From Opitutus sp. ER46 (GTDB taxonomy: Bacteria > Verrucomicrobiota > Verrucomicrobiia > Opitutales > Opitutaceae), in the NCBI RefSeq assembly GCF_003054705.1, contig NZ_QAYX01000022.1, positions 372,001 through 436,000 on the forward strand: a DNA stretch of 64,000 bases, written 5' to 3'. How positions within the stretch are numbered: position 1 is the stretch's first letter; each line of letters opens with the position of its first letter. Both the position numbers and the translations under genes were made by a program. Below are positions 34,665 to 42,498 of the stretch, piece after piece. The notes under the pieces are model-generated. The model did no database searches and was not told the origin of the DNA. It saw only the letters and a program-made list of their open reading frames with translations.

Positions 34665-35738
34665 TCATCCGCTCGCCTGCGCCGCGCCGGCGCCCGCGTC
34701 GCGGCAGGCCTGCTTCACCGCCAGCACGTTCTCCAGCGGCGTGCCAAACGGGATCACCGCGGTGCCCATGATGAACCCGGGCAGCGTCGCGCCGCGCGCA
34801 ATCTCCTCCCGCGCCGCCGCGTAGATTGCATCCGGCGTTCCCGTCTCGAGCAGATGCGGAGACAGGTTCCGCCGCAGTGCCCGGCCCGCGCGCCGCGCGA
34901 CGCCCGCCCACGTGTCGTAGTCCGCCGTGAAGTCGCACAGGAGATTGTTGCCGCCCGTCGCCACCAACAGTTCGGCGATCGCGGTCGTGTTGCCGCCAAT
35001 CACGAGCGGCACGTCCCGCACGCCCTGCGTCCCCGCCCACGCAATCAGGTCGCGCGTCACCGGCAGCACGAACTCCTCGTACATCGCGGGCGACAGCAGT
35101 TGGGGTGAGGCCTGCGAATCGAACACGATCAGCTCCACGCCGGCGTCCACATACCCGGTGGCGTACGCTCGAATCACGCGCGCCGCATAGTCCAGGCATT
35201 GGTGCACCCACTCCGGCTGCTCCAGGCAGGCGATGAACAGGTCCTCGGCCCCGACCAGCGCCACCGCGAGCGAGAAGGGCCCCGAGATCGCCCCCCGGAT
35301 CCAATGCTCCCCGCCGAGCGCGCGCCGCACGTTCCGCGCGGCCTCGAGATTCACCGGCATCCGCCCCGCGCGCCCCGGATGCGGGATCGCCGCGGCGCTC
35401 AGGTCGTCCCCCGGCCGCAGAATGTGGCGCGTGATGCCGGGAATGCTCGCATCCTTTCCCTCGTAGAAGGCCACCTCGCAGCCCACCGCCTCGGCCTCGA
35501 CGTTATAGACGTCGACGCCCACCGCGAGGGCATCCGCCCCGATCGCCTCCTGCTCCGCCAGCAGTGCGCGGGTCAGCAGCGCCGGATCGCGCGCAATCGC
35601 CGAGGGCGTCTGGTCAATGAACCACGCCTTCTGCTCATAGATCGCCGGCAGAAACAGCGGCGCCGGCGCCGGCGCCACACAGCGCAGGACGCGTTCAACC
35701 TGGGCCCGGGTGGCCGGCAGACGGGGTGAGCAAGGCAT
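34665..35738 (-). CDS. Uroporphyrinogen decarboxylase (URO-D) family protein
   Basis: A 357-residue URO-D-like TIM barrel. Segments GADALAVGVDVYNVEAEAVG, ISGPFSLAVALVGAEDLF, IVFDSQASPQLLSPAMYEEF and PLVIGGNTTAIAELL fit the family of HemE and of corrinoid methyltransferases such as MtaA. The N-terminal HemE signature Arg cluster is absent, so it is more likely a methyltransferase-like or other URO-D paralogue than the haem enzyme. It lies 51 bp upstream of glpQ on the same strand; no corrinoid protein is near. Confidence 0.75.
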   Translation of the reverse strand: MPCSPRLPATRAQVERVLRCVAPAPAPLFLPAIYEQKAWFIDQTPSAIARDPALLTRALLAEQEAIGADALAVGVDVYNVEAEAVGCEVAFYEGKDASIPGITRHILRPGDDLSAAAIPHPGRAGRMPVNLEAARNVRRALGGEHWIRGAISGPFSLAVALVGAEDLFIACLEQPEWVHQCLDYAARVIRAYATGYVDAGVELIVFDSQASPQLLSPAMYEEFVLPVTRDLIAWAGTQGVRDVPLVIGGNTTAIAELLVATGGNNLLCDFTADYDTWAGVARRAGRALRRNLSPHLLETGTPDAIYAAAREEIARGATLPGFIMGTAVIPFGTPLENVLAVKQACRDAGAGAAQASG

Positions 35739-35932
35739 GGCTCAGCCTAGCAGGAATCCGGCGCCGGTGTCTTGGCGCATCAGGCCGGCCCGGATTGGCG
35801 GATCGGGCAGTCGCGGCGCGCCCGATTGTGTAACCAGGTAGTTACTTGGCTTGACGCCGCGGCCCCCCCGGCCTGATCCTGCCGTCCACACCTCCGCCCT
35901 GCCGGCGCCCCGCCACCCCAAACCATCCTGCC

Positions 35933-36955
35933 GTGAATCCCGCCGCCGCCTCGCTCGACGCCCTCACTTCCACGCCCCTGCCCCCGGCGACCGACGCCGT
36001 CCGCCGGCTCGACGGGGACTACATCGTCCTCGGCGTCGGCGGCAAGATGGGCACCTGCCTCGCCCTCATGCTGCGGCGCGCCCTCGACGCCGCCGGTCGC
36101 ACCGCCGCCCGGGTCACCGGCGTCTCCCGGTTCAGCCGCGGCGATCTCCGCGCCTACCTCGAGGGCCAGGGCATCACGACGGTCGCCTGCGACCTCGCCG
36201 ATCCCGCCCAGGTTGCCGCGCTGCCGCGCGCCGCCAACGTGCTCTTCCTGGCCGGCCAGAAGTTCGGCACCAGCGACGCCCCGGGGGACACCTGGGTGCA
36301 GAACACGTTCGTGCCCGCGCTCGTCGCGCGCCATTACGCCGGGAGCCGGCTCGTCGCGTTCTCCACCGGCTGCGTGTACCCCTTCGCCCCGGTCACCGGC
36401 CCCGGCTCCCGCGAGTCCGATCCGCTGGCCATCATCGGCGAATACGCCGGCTCCTGCGTCGGTCGCGAGCGCATCTTCGATCACTACGCCCGCCGCCTCG
36501 GCTCCCGGCTCCTGCTCTTCCGGCTCTATTACGCCGTCGACCTTCGCTATGGCGTGCTCGTCGACATCGCCCGCCGCGTCCATGCCGGCGAGCCGGTGGA
36601 CGTGACCTCGGGCTGGTTCAACTGCATCTGGCAGGGCGACGCCTGCGCCCGCGCGATCGCCTGCCTCGAGCAGGCCGACAATCCCCCCCGCGCCCTCAAT
36701 GTGACCGGTTCCGAGAAACTCTCCGTGCGGGCGGTCGCCGCCGAATTTGGCCGCCGTTTCAACCGGCCTGCGGTTCTTGTCGGCCAGGAGGCCGAGACGG
36801 CCTGGATCGGTGATGCCAGCGCCTCGTTCCGGCTTTTCGGTCCGCCCACCGTCCCCGCCGCCCAGCTCATCGAAAGGGTCGCCGACCACATCAGTACTGG
36901 CGGCGAACTCTGGGACAAACCCACGCACTTCGAATCCCGCGACGGTCGCTTCTGA
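35933..36955 (+). CDS. NAD-dependent epimerase/dehydratase-like protein
   Basis: A 340-residue extended-SDR Rossmann protein with the dinucleotide motif VLGVGGKMGTCLALML (about 32-47). The usual YxxxK is replaced: the aligned segment is EYAGSCVGRE, with no Lys, so catalysis, if any, differs from the standard epimerases. It starts with GTG and is the first gene of a tight operon with a DapA-like aldolase (8 bp), an M20 deacylase and a TetR regulator. The set suggests catabolism of an acylated or branched sugar-acid-like compound, which is inference. Confidence 0.78.
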   Translation: MNPAAASLDALTSTPLPPATDAVRRLDGDYIVLGVGGKMGTCLALMLRRALDAAGRTAARVTGVSRFSRGDLRAYLEGQGITTVACDLADPAQVAALPRAANVLFLAGQKFGTSDAPGDTWVQNTFVPALVARHYAGSRLVAFSTGCVYPFAPVTGPGSRESDPLAIIGEYAGSCVGRERIFDHYARRLGSRLLLFRLYYAVDLRYGVLVDIARRVHAGEPVDVTSGWFNCIWQGDACARAIACLEQADNPPRALNVTGSEKLSVRAVAAEFGRRFNRPAVLVGQEAETAWIGDASASFRLFGPPTVPAAQLIERVADHISTGGELWDKPTHFESRDGRF

Positions 36956-36963
36956 TCACGCCC

Positions 36964-38010
36964 ATGAACGTCCGCCAATACCTCCTCGAGGGTCACGCCA
37001 TCCCCGCTCACCCGCTCGCGCTGGACGCCCGGCGCCGGTTCTCCGAACGCCACCAGCGCGCCCTCACGCGCTACTACGTCGCCGCCGGGTGCGGCGGCCT
37101 CGCGGTCGGCGTCCATTCCACGCAGTTCGAGATCCGCGCCCCCGAACACGGGCTGCTCCGACCGGTGCTGCAACTCGCCGCCGAGACGGCCCGCGCCGAA
37201 CAAGTGCGCTCCGGCCGCCCGCTTGCCCTCATCGCCGGCGTTTGCGGCGACCGCGCGACGGCCCTCGCCGAGGCCGCCCAGGCGCGCGAGCTCGGCTATG
37301 ACGCCGCCCTCGTCAGCACCACCGCGCTTCGCGACCGGCCCGAACCCGAGGTGGCCGCCCACCTCGCCGCGATCTCCGAGGTCATCCCGGTCATCGGCTT
37401 CTACCTGCAGCCCGCCGCCGGCGGTCGGGTCTTCTCCCTCGATTTCTGGCGCGCCGTCGCGGCCATCCCCAACGTCGTCGCGATCAAGATCGCCCCGTTC
37501 AACCGCTACCAGACGCTCGAGGTCATCCGCGCGGTCGTCGAGGCCGGCCGCGACGACCTCGCCCTCTATACCGGCAATGACGACACGATCATCGCCGACC
37601 TCCTCACGCCGTTCACGTTCGCCCATGCGGGTCATCCCGTCCGCCGCCAGATTGTCGGCGGCCTGCTCGGCCACTGGGGCGTTTGGACCGAGGCGTCCGT
37701 GCGCCTCTACCGCGAGGCGCGCGCGCACCTCGCCGGCCAGCCCTCCGGGCGCGACTGGCTCGCCACCGCCGCCGCGGTCACCGACATGAACGGCGCGCTG
37801 TTCGATGCCGCCCACCGGTTTGCCGGCTGCATCCCGGGCATCCTCGAGGTGCTCCGGCGCCAGGGGCTCGTCGCAACCAACTTCTGCCTCAACCCGCACG
37901 AAACGCTCTCGTCCGGCCAGGCCGAGGAGCTTACCCGCGTCGCCCGCGCGTATCCGGACTTGGTGGACGACACCTTTGTTGCCACCCACCGCGACGCCTG
38001 GCTGCGTTGA
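36964..38010 (+). CDS. DapA/NanA-family class I aldolase
   Basis: A 348-residue dihydrodipicolinate-synthase-like TIM barrel. The Schiff-base lysine is in NVVAIKIAPFNR and the catalytic Tyr in VIGFYLQPAAGG. The opening (ALDARRRFSERHQRALTRYY and GGLAVGVHSTQF) replaces the usual GGTTGE binding loop, so the substrate is probably not pyruvate plus semialdehyde as in DapA. It is longer than DapA (about 292) by a C-terminal extension. It sits between the epimerase-like and M20 genes in one operon. Confidence 0.85.
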   Translation: MNVRQYLLEGHAIPAHPLALDARRRFSERHQRALTRYYVAAGCGGLAVGVHSTQFEIRAPEHGLLRPVLQLAAETARAEQVRSGRPLALIAGVCGDRATALAEAAQARELGYDAALVSTTALRDRPEPEVAAHLAAISEVIPVIGFYLQPAAGGRVFSLDFWRAVAAIPNVVAIKIAPFNRYQTLEVIRAVVEAGRDDLALYTGNDDTIIADLLTPFTFAHAGHPVRRQIVGGLLGHWGVWTEASVRLYREARAHLAGQPSGRDWLATAAAVTDMNGALFDAAHRFAGCIPGILEVLRRQGLVATNFCLNPHETLSSGQAEELTRVARAYPDLVDDTFVATHRDAWLR

Positions 38011-38015
38011 CTCCC

Positions 38016-39167
38016 ATGCAACCGGAAGACGTCGAGGCCCTGCTCGCGTGGATGGTGTCGGTCGACACCGTCAACCCCGCGTACGGTGGTCGCCCAGGCG
38101 GCGAAGTTGAGCTCGCCACCGGGCTCGAGGCCCGCGCCACGCGCTGGGGATTCACGGCCCGGCGGTTCCCGCTTCCCGATGGCCGCTTCAACCTCCTGAT
38201 CGCCCACGCGCCCAACCCCGGCGGCAGTTGGCTCCTCTGCGAAAGCCACCTCGACACCGTCGCCACCACCGGGATGACCGTGCCGCCGCTACAGCTCACC
38301 CGACGGGGCTCGCGGCTCCACGGACGCGGCGCCTGCGACACCAAGGGCTCCGGCGCCGCCATGCTGGCCGCCCTGCAGCTCGCCGCCCGCTCCGGCCAGA
38401 CCCAACGCAACCTGGGCGTCCTTTTCACGATCGACGAGGAGTCGGGCATGACCGGCGCGCGCACCCTGGCCGCCGAGGTCCTGCCGCGGTGGTCCGGCCC
38501 GATCGAGGCCATCATCGTCGGCGAACCCACCGGGCTTCAGCCCGTGGTCTCCCACAACGGGGTGATCCGTTGGACAACGGTCGCCCACGGCCGGGCCGCC
38601 CATTCCTCCGATCCTTCCCGCGGCCAATCCGCCATCAGCACGCTGGTGCGGGTCGTGGCCGAGCTCGAAGCCCGGTATGTGCCGGCCGTCGCCGCGCGCA
38701 CCGACCGCCTCACCGGCGCCGCCGCCTGCAGCATCAACGTCATCCGCGGCGGCGCCCAGGTGAACATCGTGCCCGCCCGCGCCGAGATCGAGGTCGACCG
38801 CCGCATGATTCCCGGGGAGACCGCCGAAAGCGTCCTCGCCGAGCGCGACGCGCTCCTCGCCGGCATCCAGCCGCCGCTGCCTGGTCGCATCGAACACCTC
38901 CCGGCCCTCTGCATCCCGCCGCTGCCGGCCGCCGCAAACCTGCGCTTCCTCGAAACCATCGCCCCGGAGTTCGCCCGGCTCGGCCTTGCGGCGACGCCCA
39001 CCGGCGCGCGCTACGCCACCAACGCGAGCTACTACGGCGCCGCCGGGATTCCCGCGCTCGTCCTCGGACCGGGCGACATCGCCCAGGCGCACACCGCCGA
39101 CGAGTGGCTCGACCGCGCGCAACTCGCCCGGGCCGTCCAGTTGTACTCCGCGCTGATGCTCCGCTGA
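38016..39167 (+). CDS. M20-family deacylase/peptidase (ArgE/DapE-like)
   Basis: A 383-residue two-domain zinc hydrolase that removes acyl or peptide groups from amino acids. Metal ligands are visible in CESHLDTV, GRGACDTKGSG, IDEESGMTG, VGEPTG and, near the end, AHTADEWL; the dimerisation/lid domain is about 180-290 with the HGRAAHSSDPSRG segment. ATG at 38016 lies five bases after the aldolase stop, so they are coupled; the longer upstream frame is spurious. The substrate is unknown. Confidence 0.88.
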   Translation: MQPEDVEALLAWMVSVDTVNPAYGGRPGGEVELATGLEARATRWGFTARRFPLPDGRFNLLIAHAPNPGGSWLLCESHLDTVATTGMTVPPLQLTRRGSRLHGRGACDTKGSGAAMLAALQLAARSGQTQRNLGVLFTIDEESGMTGARTLAAEVLPRWSGPIEAIIVGEPTGLQPVVSHNGVIRWTTVAHGRAAHSSDPSRGQSAISTLVRVVAELEARYVPAVAARTDRLTGAAACSINVIRGGAQVNIVPARAEIEVDRRMIPGETAESVLAERDALLAGIQPPLPGRIEHLPALCIPPLPAAANLRFLETIAPEFARLGLAATPTGARYATNASYYGAAGIPALVLGPGDIAQAHTADEWLDRAQLARAVQLYSALMLR

Positions 39168-39174
39168 TCCCGCC

Positions 39175-39825
39175 ATGCCTCGCCGCCTCCGCTCCCCGTC
39201 CGCTTCCCGCCCCCGTCACGTCCGCGAGCGCCTCCTGCGCGCGGCCACCGCCCTGTTCGCCCGCGCGGGGTACGATGGGACCACCGTCGACGAGGTCGTC
39301 GCCCGTGCCCGCGTCAACAAGCGGATGGTGTACCACTATTTTGGCGACAAGGACGGCTTGTACGAGGCGGTGCTCGGCGAGGCGTACCGCTCCCTCGAGG
39401 TGCTCGAGCACGACGCCTTCGCCCGGGGCAAGGACCTCGAAAACGCCACCGCCCAGATCGTCCGGCTGTATTTCGAATTCAACGACGCCCACCCCCAGTT
39501 TCTCCGTCTCCTCCTGTGGGAGAATCTCAACGGCGGCCGCGGGCTCCGACGCGCGGGGCACGGCGTCACCAAGGACCCCGTCCTGCGGGCGCTCGACGCG
39601 TTTCTCCACCAGGGCATCGCCGCCGGCCGCATTCGGTCCGACATGGATGCCCGGCAACTCCTGATCAGCCTCATCGGGCTGTGCCAGGTCTACAGCTCCA
39701 ACCGCTACACGCTCTCGAGCGCGCTGGGCGTGGATATCGGCGCGCCCGTTTTTCGCGAACAGGGCATCCGCCACGTCACGCGGCTCCTCCTCGAGGGGGT
39801 AAAGGCGCCGCCGCGCGCCCACTGA
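39175..39825 (+). CDS. TetR-family transcriptional regulator
   Basis: A 216-residue regulator. The N-terminal helix-turn-helix (about 18-65) has RERLLRAATALFARAGYDGT and ARARVNKRMVYHYFGDKDGL, typical of TetR; the remainder is a helical ligand-binding domain. It is the last gene of the operon that begins at 35933, seven bases after the M20 stop, so it probably represses that operon in response to its substrate. No operator could be identified with confidence upstream of 35933. Confidence 0.9.
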   Translation: MPRRLRSPSASRPRHVRERLLRAATALFARAGYDGTTVDEVVARARVNKRMVYHYFGDKDGLYEAVLGEAYRSLEVLEHDAFARGKDLENATAQIVRLYFEFNDAHPQFLRLLLWENLNGGRGLRRAGHGVTKDPVLRALDAFLHQGIAAGRIRSDMDARQLLISLIGLCQVYSSNRYTLSSALGVDIGAPVFREQGIRHVTRLLLEGVKAPPRAH

Positions 39826-39864
39826 GCCGGCGTTGCCGGCGCTCGCGCCGACAATTGGGCCGCG

Positions 39865-42291
39865 CTAGTCAGGTCGGCCCGCGCGCTCCTTCGTCCGCCC
39901 GCCCCAGCGCGCGTAGATCGCTTCCAGCACGCCGAACTGGTCTGTGAGCAGCCCTTCGTACCCGCACGGCCGGTCGTCCCAATACCGCCAGTCGACGCCG
40001 CTTTGGTTGCCGCCGAACACCCGGGCCTCGGCGAAGCCGACGCACAGGCGTTCCAGCAACCAGTCCGCTTCCGCCTGCAGTCCGCATCGGTACAGACCCA
40101 TGACCAGGTGCCGGGTCTGCGAATGCGTCCGGCCGCCGTTCTGGTAATAGCCCAGCGGGTAGCCCTGCATGATGTCCGCCAGATCGTAGTCGGGGATCGG
40201 CCAGAGGCTCCCCGGCAGGCCCAGCGCCGGGTCGGGCATGCCCACCCGCTTCGCTTCGGCGAGCAGGCGAAGGAGCATCGCTTTCGCCTCCTCGCCTTCC
40301 ACCAGTCCGGCCGCCACCGCGGCCCCGTTGACCGGCAGAAAAGCGTAGTCGTGCAGCTTGCCTTCACGACACCGCCAGCCGCCCAGCCAGCCCGTGGCCG
40401 GATTCCAGAAGGTCTGCCGGTAGTTGTTGTGCAGCAGATCGGCCCACCGCGTCAGCGTGCGCGCCACGTCGGTCTCGCTCAGCCGCTCCAACCCGGCCGC
40501 CAGACTGCGCAATGCGCCGTACAGGATCGCGTTCGCAAACGCGTCCTTCCACCCGAACGAAATCACGTCGAACCAGCAGGTGCTCCACTGGTTCGTGCCG
40601 CTCACCCCGGTACGGTACGCGCTCTCGATCAGCCCGTCCTGATCGAGGTCGCGCCCCCGCGCGGCCTGCAACTTCTCCAGGATCCAGGGCCGAAACTCGC
40701 GGTACCACGCCGCCGTCGCACCTGCCCGCAGGTAATCCCCCAGGCCCCGCAACGCCGACGCCCCGGTCATCAGGTACTCATCGTCGGCATCGTGCGCCTT
40801 TCCGTCCTGGATGAGTTTTCCCGCCGCGTACCCCGGACCCCCAGTGAGCCACCGTTCCAGCGAAAGCCGGAGGAACTCCGTCGCCGGCAGCCCCGGCAGC
40901 ACGTCTCCCATCGGCCGCGTCACCGCCGCCCACGTGTCCATGCAGATCGGGCAGTGCATCGACGCGCCGTTGTTGCTCAGCGTCGCCGTGTCGGCCCGCA
41001 GCGTCAGCGCGGTCCATTGCGTCCGGCCCAGCGCCCGGCGCACCACCGCCGGCGCGCCCCGCCGCAGCCGCGACGCCGGCCGCGCCGGCTCCAGGGTGAA
41101 TGTCGCGCGGTGCGTGCCGGCCGGCAGCCGGTACACGCCCTCCGCGGTCCGCTCCTCGCCGACCTTGAGCTCGAGCGTATTGAGATCCTGATGACGGAAG
41201 CAGTCGCTGCGCCCCCAGCCGTCCGGCGTGTCCGCGGCGACCCGCCACGCGCCGTACTTCGGCAGCACCAGCAGCGCGGGCAGGGCCACCGCCCCGCTCT
41301 CGCCGTCCGGGATGAGCTGGCCCAGCACGTGGGCGGGCGACGCGCTGTTCCGCAGTCCGATGCACCAGGCGGCACTGTGCCAGCCGTATTCCGTCTTCGC
41401 CGCCGTGCGCACCGCCTCGAGCCGGAGCCCCGCCGCGCTCACGCGCCAGGTGAGATCGTACGCCTGCCCGCCCGCCTTGAACGTGTACCGCACCGTGGCG
41501 CCCCGTACCACGGTCCGCCCCTCGAGCGCGCAACGCACGGTCGGCGCGATCACCGGCGCCGCCGCGACCGGATGCCACTGCGGCCCCTGGGGAAACTGCG
41601 GCGGGCGGCTCGCCACGAGGTTCGTCCCGGCATTCGCCGGATCCTCGACGTGCAGCCCGAGGAAGGAGAATCCCGGCCGGTTCAGCGTGAAGCCGACCTC
41701 AAAATCGCGCGTGCGATACCGCACCGCACCGTCGACCACCTGCGCGCTCACCCCGCGCGGCAACCGGCGCAGGTCCACCCGGTCGATGGCCAGGACCCGT
41801 TCGCACCGTGGCGGTAGCCCGGCCACGAGTTCGCCCTCCAGCACGAACGCCGACATCACGAGGTTCCACGGCGTCCACCCCCCGTCGATCCCGCTGCGGC
41901 GCAGTTCGATGATTACGCCCGCGACCTCGACGCCGCCGAGCTCGATCCACTGCGTGGCCCCCGCCCGCGGCGCCTTGAGGTCGTCGCGCCGGCACAACTC
42001 CTGCCAGCGTCCGCCCCGCCAACCGAGCACGCGGAGCCCCACCACCCAGTCGAGGTCCTGCCGGCTCCCGCATTTGTGATAGCCCTGGCCCCGGCGCACC
42101 CCGAGCCGAAGCAGCCGCGCCGCCCCTGGCAACCGCACCACGCGCTGGTGGATGATGCGTTTTTTGGCCATCCCTTGTTCCGCCGGCAGGGGCGACGTCC
42201 AGACCGCGCGACCCCGGTCGAAGCGGGCGTGCGTGAACAGGTCCCCCATCGGGGGTTCGAGGTCGGAAAGGGCGAGCAGGTCTTGCGGCAT
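39865..42291 (-). CDS. Six-hairpin glycosidase-like protein
   Basis: An 808-residue cytoplasmic-looking protein without a signal peptide. The first about 400 residues are beta-rich (carbohydrate-binding-like, with GATQWIELGGVEVAGVIIEL). The C-terminal half is an (alpha/alpha)6 barrel with TGGPGYAAGKLIQDGKAHDA, GTNQWSTCWFDVISFGWKDAF and YDLADIMQGYPLGYYQNGGR, as in GH63/GH78/amylo-glucosidase relatives. The exact family is unclear. ATG at 42289-42291 was chosen as the first Met before conserved sequence; the open frame to 44748 overlaps the divergent gene and is spurious. It is divergent from the gene at 42499; the 207-bp gap shows no clear promoter. Confidence 0.75.
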   Translation of the reverse strand: MPQDLLALSDLEPPMGDLFTHARFDRGRAVWTSPLPAEQGMAKKRIIHQRVVRLPGAARLLRLGVRRGQGYHKCGSRQDLDWVVGLRVLGWRGGRWQELCRRDDLKAPRAGATQWIELGGVEVAGVIIELRRSGIDGGWTPWNLVMSAFVLEGELVAGLPPRCERVLAIDRVDLRRLPRGVSAQVVDGAVRYRTRDFEVGFTLNRPGFSFLGLHVEDPANAGTNLVASRPPQFPQGPQWHPVAAAPVIAPTVRCALEGRTVVRGATVRYTFKAGGQAYDLTWRVSAAGLRLEAVRTAAKTEYGWHSAAWCIGLRNSASPAHVLGQLIPDGESGAVALPALLVLPKYGAWRVAADTPDGWGRSDCFRHQDLNTLELKVGEERTAEGVYRLPAGTHRATFTLEPARPASRLRRGAPAVVRRALGRTQWTALTLRADTATLSNNGASMHCPICMDTWAAVTRPMGDVLPGLPATEFLRLSLERWLTGGPGYAAGKLIQDGKAHDADDEYLMTGASALRGLGDYLRAGATAAWYREFRPWILEKLQAARGRDLDQDGLIESAYRTGVSGTNQWSTCWFDVISFGWKDAFANAILYGALRSLAAGLERLSETDVARTLTRWADLLHNNYRQTFWNPATGWLGGWRCREGKLHDYAFLPVNGAAVAAGLVEGEEAKAMLLRLLAEAKRVGMPDPALGLPGSLWPIPDYDLADIMQGYPLGYYQNGGRTHSQTRHLVMGLYRCGLQAEADWLLERLCVGFAEARVFGGNQSGVDWRYWDDRPCGYEGLLTDQFGVLEAIYARWGGRTKERAGRPD

Positions 42292-42498
42292 CGGGGGGAG
42301 ATTGGAGGGTGGTGCGCCGGGCGTCGTCGCGTGGTCGGCCCATCCGCCGAGCGGGCGCGCGCGTTCGTCCCAGCCGCTCCATCCTAGGCGGTTTGCGCGG
42401 CGGCCGGAATGTACGATTTGGGAAATGTTTGGTGCGCCTTGGGGATTCCCGCGCTTTGCCATTGCCCGGCCCCGCCGGTTGACCTCAGCCGTTTCGCC

